A stretch of 64,000 nt of DNA from Clostridiales bacterium 1_7_47FAA (GCA_000155435.1 DS990260.1:2505693-2569692), one strand, 5' to 3'. Positions 52,665-62,133 are shown, counted from the stretch's first letter. Notes: generated by a model from the letters alone, not told the origin. A program made the numbers and translations.

Positions 52665-54128
52665 TCAGTTCCCGGTTGCTTTAAGCGACAATATGACAGC
52701 GGTCCCGCCATACCGGCTGCTTTTTATGACCAGGCTCCCTTGGCACTTATCCAGGATCTGCCGGGATACGGACAATCCTCCGGACAGCCCTGCGCCGCTG
52801 TCCAGGCTCCCGTTGAGTGTGTGCTGCAGTTCCTGGAATGATATCCCGCTGCCGCTGTCAGATACCTCCAGTATTCCATATCCCTGTTCCCGCCCAAGGC
52901 TTATATAGACCTTTTCCCGGGCAGGCGTATGGACCAGGGCGTTATCCAGCACATTGGATACAGCCAGTTTCAGAAGCTCCCTGTCCCCATGGACCAGGAC
53001 CGGCTCCTGGGGCTTTTTAATCCATATGACGCGCTCCCTGCCAGCCCTGCCATAGAAGTCCACGGTCCCGGACACTGCCTCTGCAAAGTCCACATTTTCC
53101 CCGTCCTGTGGGACAGCCCGGTCCAGGCAGGGCTGGACAGCCATGTTCCTGAGCCGGTTATACAGGGTACAGAGTTTAAGGCGCAGGCCCGGCCCCAGGG
53201 CGTCTGATTCCTTTAAAATGTCTTCCAGCGGCAGGCAGAAGCCATGATACAGCTCCTGTTCCAACTGGTCCTTCCACCCGTCCTTTGGCCCGGTTCCCTG
53301 GCATCCCCTGTCATGCTCCCCGTTTTTTGCCGGATTTCCCTCTTTCTCAATGGCCATGGCCATCTGCGACATCACGGTGTTGATGAAGACCATATGTCCG
53401 TCATCGATTTCCCTGCCATCCGTATACACGCCTATGACGCCCAGGCATGTATCACGGTTCCTGATTGGCAGGTATACCCACCCGGAGTCCCCATAGAATC
53501 CTGTATTGGCTCCGCAGACCGTATGGTTCATATAGCACCATTGGGCCGGGGTATCATTATCCAGCATACCCGGTTCCGGAAAATAGCTTTTTATATAATA
53601 AGGCTTTCCCAATCCGCCCGGCCCCTGGGCCACATAGACCACGCATCTCTCCCCGGCCGCCTGGTACAGGCTTTTGATGCCATAGTATACAATATTCTCC
53701 ATCCCTGACAGGGTCAGGTAGCCGCTGCTGATTTCCAGAAGCGCCTCCATCCGGTTCTCATTCCTTTGCGCCAGCCTAACCTGTTCCCCCAGCCGCGAGA
53801 CAAGAAGTCCCGTGATTGCGGACACAGCCATGAAGATGCCCATGGTCACCACATAGTTGGGGTCGTTAACCCGCAGGGTAAACCTGGGCTCTGTAAACAG
53901 GAAATTAAACGTCAGGATACACACCACGGTATAGGCTGTCCCCCAGACAAATTCCTGTATCTCAATCATCATCACTATCACGCTGATAAGGTAGATCATG
54001 ATGATGTTCTCAGCCCTCATATGGATTCCCCAAAGCCCGGATGCCAGCAGGGTCGCAAGCCCGTATATGACCGCGGCCGCCAGCATTTTCCTCCTGAATC
54101 CTTTTACAGCCTGTCTGTCACCTGGCAT
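52665..54128 (-). CDS. DUF4118 histidine kinase-like protein with degenerate phosphoacceptor region
   Basis: 487 residues. DUF4118 helices (FNFLFTEPRFTLRV), GAF-like region, then a shortened kinase core. The H-box position reads LYHGFCLPLED against SHDLRTPL in the intact paralogue: the His and PL remain, but the acidic D and the R/T are lost. N-box NVLDNALVHTP and G1 SDSGSGIS remain; the F-box is missing; G2 is GAGLSGGLSVS. Possibly a signalling pseudokinase. Start 54128 lies inside the TrkH gene (11-bp overlap) with AAGGAG upstream. Confidence 0.85.
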   Translation of the reverse strand: MPGDRQAVKGFRRKMLAAAVIYGLATLLASGLWGIHMRAENIIMIYLISVIVMMIEIQEFVWGTAYTVVCILTFNFLFTEPRFTLRVNDPNYVVTMGIFMAVSAITGLLVSRLGEQVRLAQRNENRMEALLEISSGYLTLSGMENIVYYGIKSLYQAAGERCVVYVAQGPGGLGKPYYIKSYFPEPGMLDNDTPAQWCYMNHTVCGANTGFYGDSGWVYLPIRNRDTCLGVIGVYTDGREIDDGHMVFINTVMSQMAMAIEKEGNPAKNGEHDRGCQGTGPKDGWKDQLEQELYHGFCLPLEDILKESDALGPGLRLKLCTLYNRLRNMAVQPCLDRAVPQDGENVDFAEAVSGTVDFYGRAGRERVIWIKKPQEPVLVHGDRELLKLAVSNVLDNALVHTPAREKVYISLGREQGYGILEVSDSGSGISFQELQHTLNGSLDSGAGLSGGLSVSRQILDKCQGSLVIKSSRYGGTAVILSLKATGN

Positions 54129-55629
54129 ACTTTTTCCATCTCCTTCCCCGTATCCCCACTCCATGCTTTAATTCCCTGCCCAGCTGCACAGCTGCAACAA
54201 ATACCACATAAATCTCCAGGCGCCCCACGAACATCCCGGCGGTTCCAGTCCACAACACGACCGGAGATGCGTCATAGGAAGTAATGCCCACTGACAATCC
54301 CACGGTGCCAAGGGCGGACGCGAACTCAAACATGGAATCCCCGATATCAAACCCGCACATGCACAGCACCATGGTACCCAGCATGAATACGGAAAGGTAT
54401 ATTCCGATGAATTCCAGCGTATCCAGCCTGCCCTGGGCTGTAAGGAACTCCTTGCCGTTAAGCTTCTGGATGCTGTCCGAATAAACCGTCCTCTTCCTGG
54501 ATATCCGGCTCCTCATACTCCAGTACAGGCTTTTAAGGGCAATCCAGACACGGATCTGTTTGATGCCTCCGGCAGTGGAACCCGTGCCTCCGCCAACCAG
54601 CATCAGCAGGGTCATTACCAGAAGCAGGGGACTGCTAAAAGCTGCAAAGCTGTCCACGGTCTGGAATCCCGTGGTCGTCAGGGCTGTCACCACCTGGAAC
54701 AGGCCATCCCTGAACCCCTGTCCCACATTGCCTGAAAGGCCTGCGTAAAGCAGCAGTACTGCCATGACAGGGGTGAAGAACCCACAGATCATCAGCTGGA
54801 ACCTGACCTCGCAGTAACGGAAGAAGGTCAAAAACCTTCCCCTTATGAGGTAGAGGTGGGCCAAGAAGTTAGTGCAGCCTAAGAGCATCAGCACAATTGT
54901 CACCAGTTCAATCCCAAAGCTGTCGTAATACCCGATGCTCTCCGCCTTGGTGGAAAAGCCTCCGGTAGAAAGGGCTGCTATGGAATGGTTCAGCGCATCA
55001 AACCAACCCATCCCAAAGAACATATATAAAAGCGTGCCGGAAAGGATATAGCCCATATAGATGGCTATGATCATCCTGGCAGACTTCACAAGATTCGGCA
55101 GGAGGCGGTCCGAATGGCCCTCTGCGCTGTAGAGCCGCATCCCATGTCTGTCGGACAGCACGGAAACCATCACAAGGACCAGCCCCACCCCGCCGAAAAA
55201 CAGCATGACGCTTCTGTAAAGAAGGAAAATCCTGGGGCACCGGGTGACATCCACAACAGATAGCCCGGTAGTGCTCCAGCCGCTGGTGCACTCAAACACG
55301 GCCTGGGTAAAATCATATTTGCCTGTCATCATGAATGGCACCGCGCAGAAAACAATGGCCAGCACCCAGGACAGCACCACAATCAGGGCATCCTGATGTC
55401 CCGTAAGCCGCAGCGCCTCCCTTCCTTTTATCGGAAGGTACATTACATAACCTGCGAAAATGGCCACCACCCCGGGAACCGTGAAATACCGCGCCATGGA
55501 AATCTCATCCCAAAAAGCAGGCAGGGCGGCCAGCGGCAGAAGGATGATCCCGCCGATAAGCATCAGGACCACTCCCAGATACCCGGTAATAAGCAGCCGG
55601 CCTCCTATTTCATTCCTGCCAGTCCCCAT
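54118..55629 (-). CDS. trkH: TrkH-type potassium channel subunit
   Basis: 503 residues, about ten helices, four pore loops. Pore-filter-like segments are TSGWSTTGLSV, ALSTGGFSTKAES, ALTTTGFQTVD and ALGTVGLSVGITS. The GGGTGSTAGGIKQIRV loop that gates the pore is present. Start is ATG at 55629 or the GTG at 55632, both overlapping the TrkA stop, so the genes are translationally coupled. It mediates K+ uptake regulated by the RCK proteins. Confidence 0.95.
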   Translation of the reverse strand: MGTGRNEIGGRLLITGYLGVVLMLIGGIILLPLAALPAFWDEISMARYFTVPGVVAIFAGYVMYLPIKGREALRLTGHQDALIVVLSWVLAIVFCAVPFMMTGKYDFTQAVFECTSGWSTTGLSVVDVTRCPRIFLLYRSVMLFFGGVGLVLVMVSVLSDRHGMRLYSAEGHSDRLLPNLVKSARMIIAIYMGYILSGTLLYMFFGMGWFDALNHSIAALSTGGFSTKAESIGYYDSFGIELVTIVLMLLGCTNFLAHLYLIRGRFLTFFRYCEVRFQLMICGFFTPVMAVLLLYAGLSGNVGQGFRDGLFQVVTALTTTGFQTVDSFAAFSSPLLLVMTLLMLVGGGTGSTAGGIKQIRVWIALKSLYWSMRSRISRKRTVYSDSIQKLNGKEFLTAQGRLDTLEFIGIYLSVFMLGTMVLCMCGFDIGDSMFEFASALGTVGLSVGITSYDASPVVLWTGTAGMFVGRLEIYVVFVAAVQLGRELKHGVGIRGRRWKKYAR

Positions 55630-56297
55630 CACGCCTGCTCCCTTCCCATAATCAGGTCAATCACACGGTTCTGGATGGCTGGCGTGGAAAGCACCAGCAG
55701 CTTGTCATTGGCCTGTATGCTGGTCTGCCCCTTGGGCACGATGATTTTTGACCCACGCACGATACAGCATATGATTGCATCCTCCCCCAGCTCCATGTCG
55801 CAGAGCTTCTTACCGGCCACAGGGCTGTTCTGGTTAATCATCAGCTCATTGATGACAATATTTCCCTGGTCCAGCGGAAGGCTGTTGACCAGGCTCTCCA
55901 CCGTGGACATCTGTTCAATGTATCCGGCTATCATGTAGGTTGCGCTGATTGCGGTGTTTACCCCCAGGCGCTTGAAGATATCCACGCTCTTAGGGTTTCC
56001 CACAACCGCCACCGTCTTCCTGATATGGTAAATCCGTTTGGCGGTCTGACAGATTGCCAAATTGTCCGCATCGCTGGGTTTTAACGCAATCATGATGTCA
56101 AACCCGTCTATGCCTGCTTCATCCATCACATAAAGCTTGCACGGGTCGCCGTGTATGACCGGTATCCTGTGTGTCTGGCACAGATACGTGCAGTACTCCC
56201 TGTCATCGTTGATTACCACAAGCTCATGCCCTTTGCTCAGCAGCATCCTTATGAGATAATCTGCTTTTGTCTTTCCCCCTGCCACTACTATCTTCAT
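55629..56297 (-). CDS. trkA: TrkA protein with RCK_N and RCK_C domains
   Basis: 222 residues, the only RCK protein here with both domains. RCK_N loop VVAGGKTKADYLIRM has the same GG...AD pattern as the protein at 51606, lacking the third Gly. RCK_C about 135-215 (GKKLCDMELGEDAIICCIVR, IIVPKGQTSIQANDKLLVLS). RCK_C domains can bind c-di-AMP in related transporters. It follows the single-domain RCK gene by 11 bp and precedes TrkH. Confidence 0.93.
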   Translation of the reverse strand: MKIVVAGGKTKADYLIRMLLSKGHELVVINDDREYCTYLCQTHRIPVIHGDPCKLYVMDEAGIDGFDIMIALKPSDADNLAICQTAKRIYHIRKTVAVVGNPKSVDIFKRLGVNTAISATYMIAGYIEQMSTVESLVNSLPLDQGNIVINELMINQNSPVAGKKLCDMELGEDAIICCIVRGSKIIVPKGQTSIQANDKLLVLSTPAIQNRVIDLIMGREQA

Positions 56298-56308
56298 CCA
56301 ATCACTCC

Positions 56309-56728
56309 CTAGAATGCAATGGAACTCAGTTCCTTAAATTTCTCTATGGACAGACGGGCCGGATAAATGGCCTTGATGTTCAGCCCGCCAATCAGATGTT
56401 CCTTGTCCGTATCGTTAAGCCTTGCAAACACTTCCCCCACATCATAGATGCGCCTTGCCATCTGCGCCAGCATGCAGTTTATATTGTCATCATCCGTGGC
56501 AGCCACCACCACGGATGCATTCTCAATGCCGGCATCCTCCAGCAGGTCCGGGTCCGTAACATTTCCCACAATCTGGAAACCGCTGAAGTTAGGCGGCAGC
56601 TTGCGGAATGCATCATTGTCCTTGTCTATGATGATGACATCATCCCCATGCTCTGACAGTTCGCCTGCCAGCCCGGCGCCGAAACGGCTGCACCCTGCAA
56701 TGATGATTGTCTTTTTCCTGTTCCACAT
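56309..56728 (-). CDS. TrkA-N (RCK) domain protein
   Basis: 139 residues, one RCK domain with loop IIIAGCSRFGAGLAG (canonical Gly pattern, GCS-x-FGA as in the 51989 protein) and VIIIDKD. No RCK_C. AAAAGGAGGGGACGGGG precedes ATG. First gene of the trk operon, behind a good promoter. It probably forms mixed assemblies with the two-domain TrkA encoded next. Confidence 0.9.
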   Translation of the reverse strand: MWNRKKTIIIAGCSRFGAGLAGELSEHGDDVIIIDKDNDAFRKLPPNFSGFQIVGNVTDPDLLEDAGIENASVVVAATDDDNINCMLAQMARRIYDVGEVFARLNDTDKEHLIGGLNIKAIYPARLSIEKFKELSSIAF

Positions 56729-56770
56729 CCCCGTCCCCTCCTTTTCATCCTTCCATGTGTGGATAGCGCC

Positions 56771-56841
56771 ATTATATACAATGGATTTGCAGAAAGCAAT
56801 TATCTTGATATCTTCTTTATACGTGTGAAGGAATCTTTATA
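56771..56841 (-). promoter_or_regulatory. trk operon promoter with TTTATA boxes
   Basis: Minus-strand -35 TTGCTT (56794-56799) and -10 TATAAT (56771-56776), spacer 17 bp. Upstream are two boxes, TTCTTTATA (56813-56821) and ATCTTTATA (56833-56841) on the plus strand, 20 bp apart. They match the boxes at 52513-52540 and resemble the TTTATA-type KdpE site of E. coli. KdpE control is inferred. Confidence 0.65.
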
Positions 56842-56882
56842 AAAGCTTGACAGGAACAGCGCGCGCCGGCAGGCGCCGCCGC

Positions 56883-56921
56883 AAAAGGGCTGCCGGGAAA
56901 CATCTGCTTCCCGGCAGCCCT
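56883..56921 (-). terminator. Intrinsic terminator ending the kdp operon
   Basis: Perfect arms AGGGCTGCCGGGAA and TTCCCGGCAGCCCT with TTTT on the minus strand, 40 bp after the small membrane protein gene. It separates kdp from trk transcription. Confidence 0.9.
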
Positions 56922-56960
56922 CACTCCCATGCAAGGCTGTATGTTATCTATATCTCAAGT

Positions 56961-57158
56961 TTACATAACTCCAAACACTTTGTAAAACACCCAGATAATG
57001 GTTCCTCCCACACATGCAATCGAGGCAACCACGCCAACCATGAAAATCGCGGCGGCCAGTTGAAGTACAATACTTGACAGTACCGGAAAATGCCGGCATG
57101 CACGGTCTATTTCCTGCTCCATCGGGCTTTTGAGTTTTAAAATCATCTTAGCAATCAT
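56961..57158 (-). CDS. Small membrane protein at the end of the kdp operon
   Basis: Not recognised. 65 residues: a charged N-terminus (MIAKMILKLKSPMEQEID) then hydrophobic stretches (IVLQLAAAIFMVGVVASIAC and GGTIIWVFYKVFGVM), probably two short or one long membrane segment. Start 57158 is decided by AAAGGAGGTGCCTGCA; the longer frame has no such site. It lies between the kinase-less KdpD gene and the operon terminator, so a part in the Kdp sensor or pump is possible. Confidence 0.75.
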   Translation of the reverse strand: MIAKMILKLKSPMEQEIDRACRHFPVLSSIVLQLAAAIFMVGVVASIACVGGTIIWVFYKVFGVM

Positions 57159-57252
57159 TGCAGGCACCTCCTTTTGATATCTTAAGGATACTGCACATTG
57201 CCGTAAAGATTCCATGCGTCTCTCAGCCAATCACATAAATTCCGTGCAAATA

Positions 57253-59235
57253 TTACCTGTGTTCCATGTCTCCCAGCCTGTAGGATGTCTCCTCCGCAAT
57301 GATGTTAAGGACGTTCTTATCATTGGGCTTTATCATGTCCCCTCCGTCCAGTTCCACGCCGATGACCGCATATACCTTATCGTTCTTGTAGACCGGGGTA
57401 TAGCGGGCTTTGGAGCCGGGAAGGGTGTCCGTGGTGGCGCCTGCCTTATGGCGGTTCTTCCTGACCCATGCCGCCACGGCCATCTCATCCGGGGATTTGA
57501 ACAAGCCGGTAAGGCGGGCAGAGTCTTCGGATTCAGATGCAGGGTATATCCTCATCTGGTCCATTTTCCCGTTCCTTGTGTCATATATGACAATATTACG
57601 CTTTAAAAGGGTGCGCACCAGGCGGCCGCATATGTCCAGGATTTCCTCTCCTGTGGCGCCCTTCCTTAAGTTCCTGTTAATATCGAAAAGAATCTGCATA
57701 TACCTGGACTCAGACTCTCCCCTGGCAGCCTCACGCTTCAGCTTTGCCGCCATGGAACTGGTTACAAGGGCGCATACCAGCATGGCTGCAAATGTAAACG
57801 GGTAAATGGACGCATCCGCCTGAAAGGTCAGACGCGGATCCGTAAAAAAGTAGTTGAACAGCAGCACCGACAATACCGAGGCCAGCAGCCCGCACCAGCC
57901 GGCCCTTGTCATATATGCCACCAGCATGGTTCCCATCATGTATATCATGGCAGCGTTGATGACTCCCAGCTGATAATGATCCAGCACCAGCGACAATACG
58001 GTACAGAGCGCCATTATCGCGCCGGTCTTAAGGATATCCATCCATACCTTCCGTTTCTGGTCCGTGCTTATTTTATACCTGCGTTCCACTGCCGTTGCAT
58101 CGGGGATCACATAGACATCCATATTGGGCACTGCCTTAATCAGGCGGTCTATGATGGTGGGGCGCACATATAGTGTGTGGCGTTTCCTCACGGAACGCCC
58201 TATCACTATTTTGGAAATGCCGTTCTGCCTTGCATAGGAAGCCACCTGTTCCACTATGTCATCCCCGTACAGGGTAATGACATTGGCCCTGAACTGCTTG
58301 GCCAGGCTGATATTGGCTTCCATGCTCCTGCTGATCCTGCTGTGCTCCCGTTTTAAATGCTCTGTCTCCACCAGCACCGCCGTAAAGTCCGCATGGAACG
58401 CCCCCGCCATCCTGGCCGCTGTCCGTATGACCCTTGCATTGGTGGGGGAAGGGGACAGACAGACCAGCACATGTTCATTGGTAAAATATTCCTTTCCTGC
58501 CGCATCCCGCTCCCGGATGACTTCCCGGTTCACCCGGTCCGCGGTGCGCCGCAATGCTATCTCGCGCAGGGCTGAAAGGTTCTCCACTGTAAAGAAACTG
58601 ATTTTCGCCTTATCCGCCTGGTTTTTATGGTATATCTTGCCCTCCTCCAGACGCTGGCGCAGTTCTTCCGGCGCAATATCCACCAACTCCACCTGGCTGG
58701 CATTGTCAAATACGGAATCCGGGATGCGCTCACTGACACGCACATGGGTGATGGATGCAACTATATCATGAAGGCTCTCCAGATGCTGCACATTGAGCGT
58801 AGTATACACGTTTATGCCTGCATCCAGGAGTTCAATCACATCCTGATAGCGTTTCCTGTGGCGGCAGCCCTGGGCATTGGTATGGGCCAGCTCATCCACC
58901 AGGATCAGGTCCGGCCTGCGTATCAGGGCGGCATCCAGATCAAACTCCCGCAGCGTGATTCCCTTATATTCCACGTACCTGGGAGTCAGGAATTCCAGCC
59001 CGTCAAGAAGGGCCATGGTATCCGGCCTGTCGTGGGGTTCAATATACCCTGCCACCACATCCCTGCCCGCTTCTTTTTCCTGGCGCGCCGCGTCCAGCAT
59101 GGTATATGTCTTGCCCACACCGGCCGCATATCCGAAGAATATCTTTAATTTTCCCTTCCCATCCGGTTCACCTTCCGGGAAATTCTGTCTGAGCAGAAGC
59201 TCCGGGTCGGGCCTGCTGTCCCATTCCTTGTCCAT
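57253..59235 (-). CDS. kdpD: KdpD sensor lacking the histidine kinase core
   Basis: 660 residues against about 890 in E. coli. Present: the KdpD N-domain with Walker A GYAAGVGKTYTML and VDELAHTNAQGCRHRKRYQD; a USP domain about 250-370 with SPS, 20 residues, then FTAVL; DUF4118 helices with FNYFFTDPRLTFQ; and a GAF domain ending ETSYRLGDMEHR. The DHp and ATP-binding kinase domains are absent and no remnant follows the stop. The USP pattern matches the c-di-AMP motif known for Staphylococcus KdpD except for the final Tyr. TAAGGAGGAACCAT precedes ATG. Confidence 0.92.
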   Translation of the reverse strand: MDKEWDSRPDPELLLRQNFPEGEPDGKGKLKIFFGYAAGVGKTYTMLDAARQEKEAGRDVVAGYIEPHDRPDTMALLDGLEFLTPRYVEYKGITLREFDLDAALIRRPDLILVDELAHTNAQGCRHRKRYQDVIELLDAGINVYTTLNVQHLESLHDIVASITHVRVSERIPDSVFDNASQVELVDIAPEELRQRLEEGKIYHKNQADKAKISFFTVENLSALREIALRRTADRVNREVIRERDAAGKEYFTNEHVLVCLSPSPTNARVIRTAARMAGAFHADFTAVLVETEHLKREHSRISRSMEANISLAKQFRANVITLYGDDIVEQVASYARQNGISKIVIGRSVRKRHTLYVRPTIIDRLIKAVPNMDVYVIPDATAVERRYKISTDQKRKVWMDILKTGAIMALCTVLSLVLDHYQLGVINAAMIYMMGTMLVAYMTRAGWCGLLASVLSVLLFNYFFTDPRLTFQADASIYPFTFAAMLVCALVTSSMAAKLKREAARGESESRYMQILFDINRNLRKGATGEEILDICGRLVRTLLKRNIVIYDTRNGKMDQMRIYPASESEDSARLTGLFKSPDEMAVAAWVRKNRHKAGATTDTLPGSKARYTPVYKNDKVYAVIGVELDGGDMIKPNDKNVLNIIAEETSYRLGDMEHR

Positions 59236-59321
59236 ATGGTTCCTCCTTACCTGATTATGTATTCCCCAGGAATATCTATGTAAATCCTGCTTTTACGGCA
59301 GGTATACCCAAAGACAGCTTT

Positions 59322-59347
59322 AGAGCTGCCGCATCCGCGGCAACTCT
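59322..59347. other. Hairpin in the kdpC-kdpD gap
   Basis: AGAG-C-TGCCGC pairs with GCGGCA-A-CTCT around ATCC, 20 bp after the kdpC stop; no T-run. It may protect or cut the message between pump and sensor genes (inference). Confidence 0.4.
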
Positions 59348-59366
59348 CTTGGCATGTCTGGAAACA

Positions 59367-59972
59367 TCAAAGCAGGCCATCCAGGGCAAGATTTACCTTC
59401 AGCACATTCACCCTTGGTTCTCCCATGATTCCTAAAAACTTTCCTGTGGTATACTTTTGGATGACGGACTCCACCTCTTCCACGGACATCCCCCTTGCGC
59501 TGGCAATCCGCTCAGCCTGGTACCCGGCTGCTGCCGGTGAAATCTCAGGGTCAAGTCCGCTGCCTGAACAGGTAACCAGATCCACGGGAATGGGTTCATC
59601 CCCCTTTTCAGGATGGGCCTCCCTGATTTTCTCCACGCGCTCAGCCACCATGGCCTCCAGTTCCTCACCTGCCGGTGTCTTGTTGGATGCCCATGAATAC
59701 ATCAGCGGCTCCCCATTTTCACCGGTAAATGTAGATGTGTCCACATTCATGATCCTGCCCCACAGATACTGGCTGCCTGTAAATTCCTGGGCCAGCAGGG
59801 CGCTTCCGTATTTCCTGCCGTCATTGCCTGTTATGATGGAGCCTTCGGCCTTATTGCCGAATGCCGCATTGGCTGCCGCGGTAATGACCGCCGGGTATAT
59901 GATGCTTGTAATCACCATCATGATCAGGAAAAATCCTATCATTTTAGGTAAGACTGATTTTATTGTTTTCAT
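59367..59972 (-). CDS. kdpC: Potassium-transporting ATPase subunit C
   Basis: 201 residues: one N-terminal helix (IGFFLIMMVITSIIYPAVIT) and an outer domain with GSALLAQEFTGSQYLWGR and CSGSGLDPEISPAAAGYQ, both KdpC hallmarks. KdpC stabilises the KdpFABC complex. AGGAGAGGATAGCT precedes ATG. 73 bp after kdpB. Confidence 0.96.
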   Translation of the reverse strand: MKTIKSVLPKMIGFFLIMMVITSIIYPAVITAAANAAFGNKAEGSIITGNDGRKYGSALLAQEFTGSQYLWGRIMNVDTSTFTGENGEPLMYSWASNKTPAGEELEAMVAERVEKIREAHPEKGDEPIPVDLVTCSGSGLDPEISPAAAGYQAERIASARGMSVEEVESVIQKYTTGKFLGIMGEPRVNVLKVNLALDGLL

Positions 59973-60045
59973 AGCTATCCTCTCCTCATTATGAGCACTT
60001 TTATGTTACTTACCCGGATACGCTCTGGTACTGCATTGCGCAGTA

Positions 60046-62118
60046 CTAGCCGACTAATCCCGAAGCCGTAATCAGCACATCGATCATCTTAATGGCAATG
60101 AACGGTATGACGATTCCTCCAAGTCCATATACCAGAAGGTTTCCGCGGAGCATCTGCGCCGCCGGCACCTCCCTGTAGCGGACGCCCTTAAGGGCCAGTG
60201 GGATCAGGGCCACGATAATCAGGGCATTGTATATGATGGCTGAGAATACCGCGCTGTCAGCGCTGTGAAGCCCCATGATGTTGAGCGCCCCCAGTCCGGG
60301 ATAAAGTCCCATGAACAGCGCGGGGATGATGGCAAAATACTTGGCAACATCATTGGCAATGCTGAACGTGGTCAGGGACCCCCTTGTCATCAGCAGCTGT
60401 TTCCCAATCTTTACAATCTCAATCAGCTTGGTCGGTGAGGAATCCAGGTCTACCATATTGCCAGCCTCCTTGGCTGCCTGGGTGCCTGTATTCATGGCCA
60501 CCGCCACGTCTGCCTGTGCCAGGGCCGGCGCGTCATTGGTACCGTCGCCTGTCATGGCTACCAGATGTCCCTTGGACTGGTAATCACGTATCATTTCCAG
60601 TTTTGCCTCAGGGGTGGCCTCTGCCAGGAAGTCATCCACACCTGCCTCAGCCGCAATGGAGGCGGCCGTCAGGGGGTTATCGCCTGTAATCATGATGGTC
60701 CTGATACCCATCTTGCGCAGGTCAGCGAATTTCTCCTTTACGCCCTGCTTAACAATATCCTTTAATTCAACCACACCCATGACCCGGCCATTCCTGGCAA
60801 CCACCAGGGGGGTGCCGCCCTGGTTGGCAATCCTGGTCACGGTCTGTGTACATTCATCGCTAAAACTTCCTCCATGTTCCTCCACGTACCGCTTCACGGC
60901 ATCGGCAGCGCCCTTCCTGATTTCATTTCCATTATAATCAATGCCGCTCATCCTGGTCTTGGCCGTAAAGGGTACGAATCTGGCATGGAGCTCTTCCATG
61001 TTCCTTCCCCTGATCCCAAACCGTTCCTTTGCCAGGATTACGATGCTTCGGCCCTCAGGCGTCTCATCTGCCAGGGATGACAGCTGGGCGGCGTCTGCCA
61101 GTTCCTTCCCGTCATTGCCGTCAACCGGGATGAATGCATCCGCCTGCCTGTTTCCCAAGGTAATGGTACCTGTCTTATCCAGAAGCAGCGTATCCACATC
61201 GCCCGCGGCCTCGATTGCACGGCCGCTCATGGCCAGTACATTGGCCTGGTTCAGACGGCTCATGCCCGCAATGCCGATGGCGGAAAGCAGGGCGCCGATG
61301 GTGGTGGGGGCCAGACAGATTAACAGAGCCACCAGGTTTGTCACGGATGTGGGATCCGCCATGCCAGCCTCCCTGGATGAAAACAGGGAGTAGGAATACA
61401 GGGACATGGTAACCAGCATGAATATAATGGACAATGCCACCAGGAAAATCTGGAGCGCCAGTTCATTGGGGGTCTTTTTACGGGAAGCGCCTTCTACCAT
61501 GGCAATCATCTTATCCATGAAGCCCTCGCCCGGATTGCTGCTTACCTCCACCACAATCCAGTCCGATATGACGGTTGTACCTCCTGTCACCGCGCTTCTG
61601 TCGCCTCCGCTTTCACGGATTACAGGGGCGGATTCTCCGGTAATCGCGCTCTCATCCACCGAGGCCGCGCCTTCTATCACATCGCCGTCCGCCGGGATCT
61701 GCTCACCGGCCTTTATATATACAATATCACCTTTTTTCAGTTCTGTGGATTTAACCTGTGTGATTTTATCTTTCTGGCCAGCAGATGGTATCCTGGACGC
61801 CATTGTGTCCCTTCTGCCCGCCCTCAGCGCATCTGCCTGGGCCTTGCCCCTGCCCTCTGCGATTGCCTCGGCAAAGTTGCCGAACAGTACGGTGAACCAG
61901 AGGATGACTGATATGGCAAGTATGTACCCGGGCTTTGCATCCCTTACGCCAGCCAGTGCAAAGATGAACATGACCAGGGTCAGTATGGCTGACACAAATA
62001 CCATGAACATGACCGGGTTCCTGACCTGGGTCCCTGGATTCAGCTTTATGAAGGAATCCTTTATGGCCCGGCCTACTATCTTTCTATCGGAAAATATATT
62101 CTTTTTACGTTCACTCAT
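60046..62118 (-). CDS. kdpB: Potassium-transporting P-type ATPase subunit B
   Basis: 690 residues, the catalytic subunit of the KdpFABC pump. Phosphorylation motif DKTGTITLG, actuator loop AITGESAP, hinge [20 protein letters not shown] and seven or so helices. Length matches the family (about 680). The serine in the TGES loop region, phosphorylated in E. coli for inhibition, is SAP here as well. 15 bp after kdpA. Confidence 0.98.
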   Translation of the reverse strand: MSERKKNIFSDRKIVGRAIKDSFIKLNPGTQVRNPVMFMVFVSAILTLVMFIFALAGVRDAKPGYILAISVILWFTVLFGNFAEAIAEGRGKAQADALRAGRRDTMASRIPSAGQKDKITQVKSTELKKGDIVYIKAGEQIPADGDVIEGAASVDESAITGESAPVIRESGGDRSAVTGGTTVISDWIVVEVSSNPGEGFMDKMIAMVEGASRKKTPNELALQIFLVALSIIFMLVTMSLYSYSLFSSREAGMADPTSVTNLVALLICLAPTTIGALLSAIGIAGMSRLNQANVLAMSGRAIEAAGDVDTLLLDKTGTITLGNRQADAFIPVDGNDGKELADAAQLSSLADETPEGRSIVILAKERFGIRGRNMEELHARFVPFTAKTRMSGIDYNGNEIRKGAADAVKRYVEEHGGSFSDECTQTVTRIANQGGTPLVVARNGRVMGVVELKDIVKQGVKEKFADLRKMGIRTIMITGDNPLTAASIAAEAGVDDFLAEATPEAKLEMIRDYQSKGHLVAMTGDGTNDAPALAQADVAVAMNTGTQAAKEAGNMVDLDSSPTKLIEIVKIGKQLLMTRGSLTTFSIANDVAKYFAIIPALFMGLYPGLGALNIMGLHSADSAVFSAIIYNALIIVALIPLALKGVRYREVPAAQMLRGNLLVYGLGGIVIPFIAIKMIDVLITASGLVG

Positions 62119-62133
62119 GTCTCATTGACCTCC

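Noticed and set aside
57160-57252. Recent frameshift cutting the kinase domain from kdpD
   Set aside because: The DNA after the stop leads directly to a separate small gene with its own strong ribosome binding site; no kinase remnant is seen in any frame.
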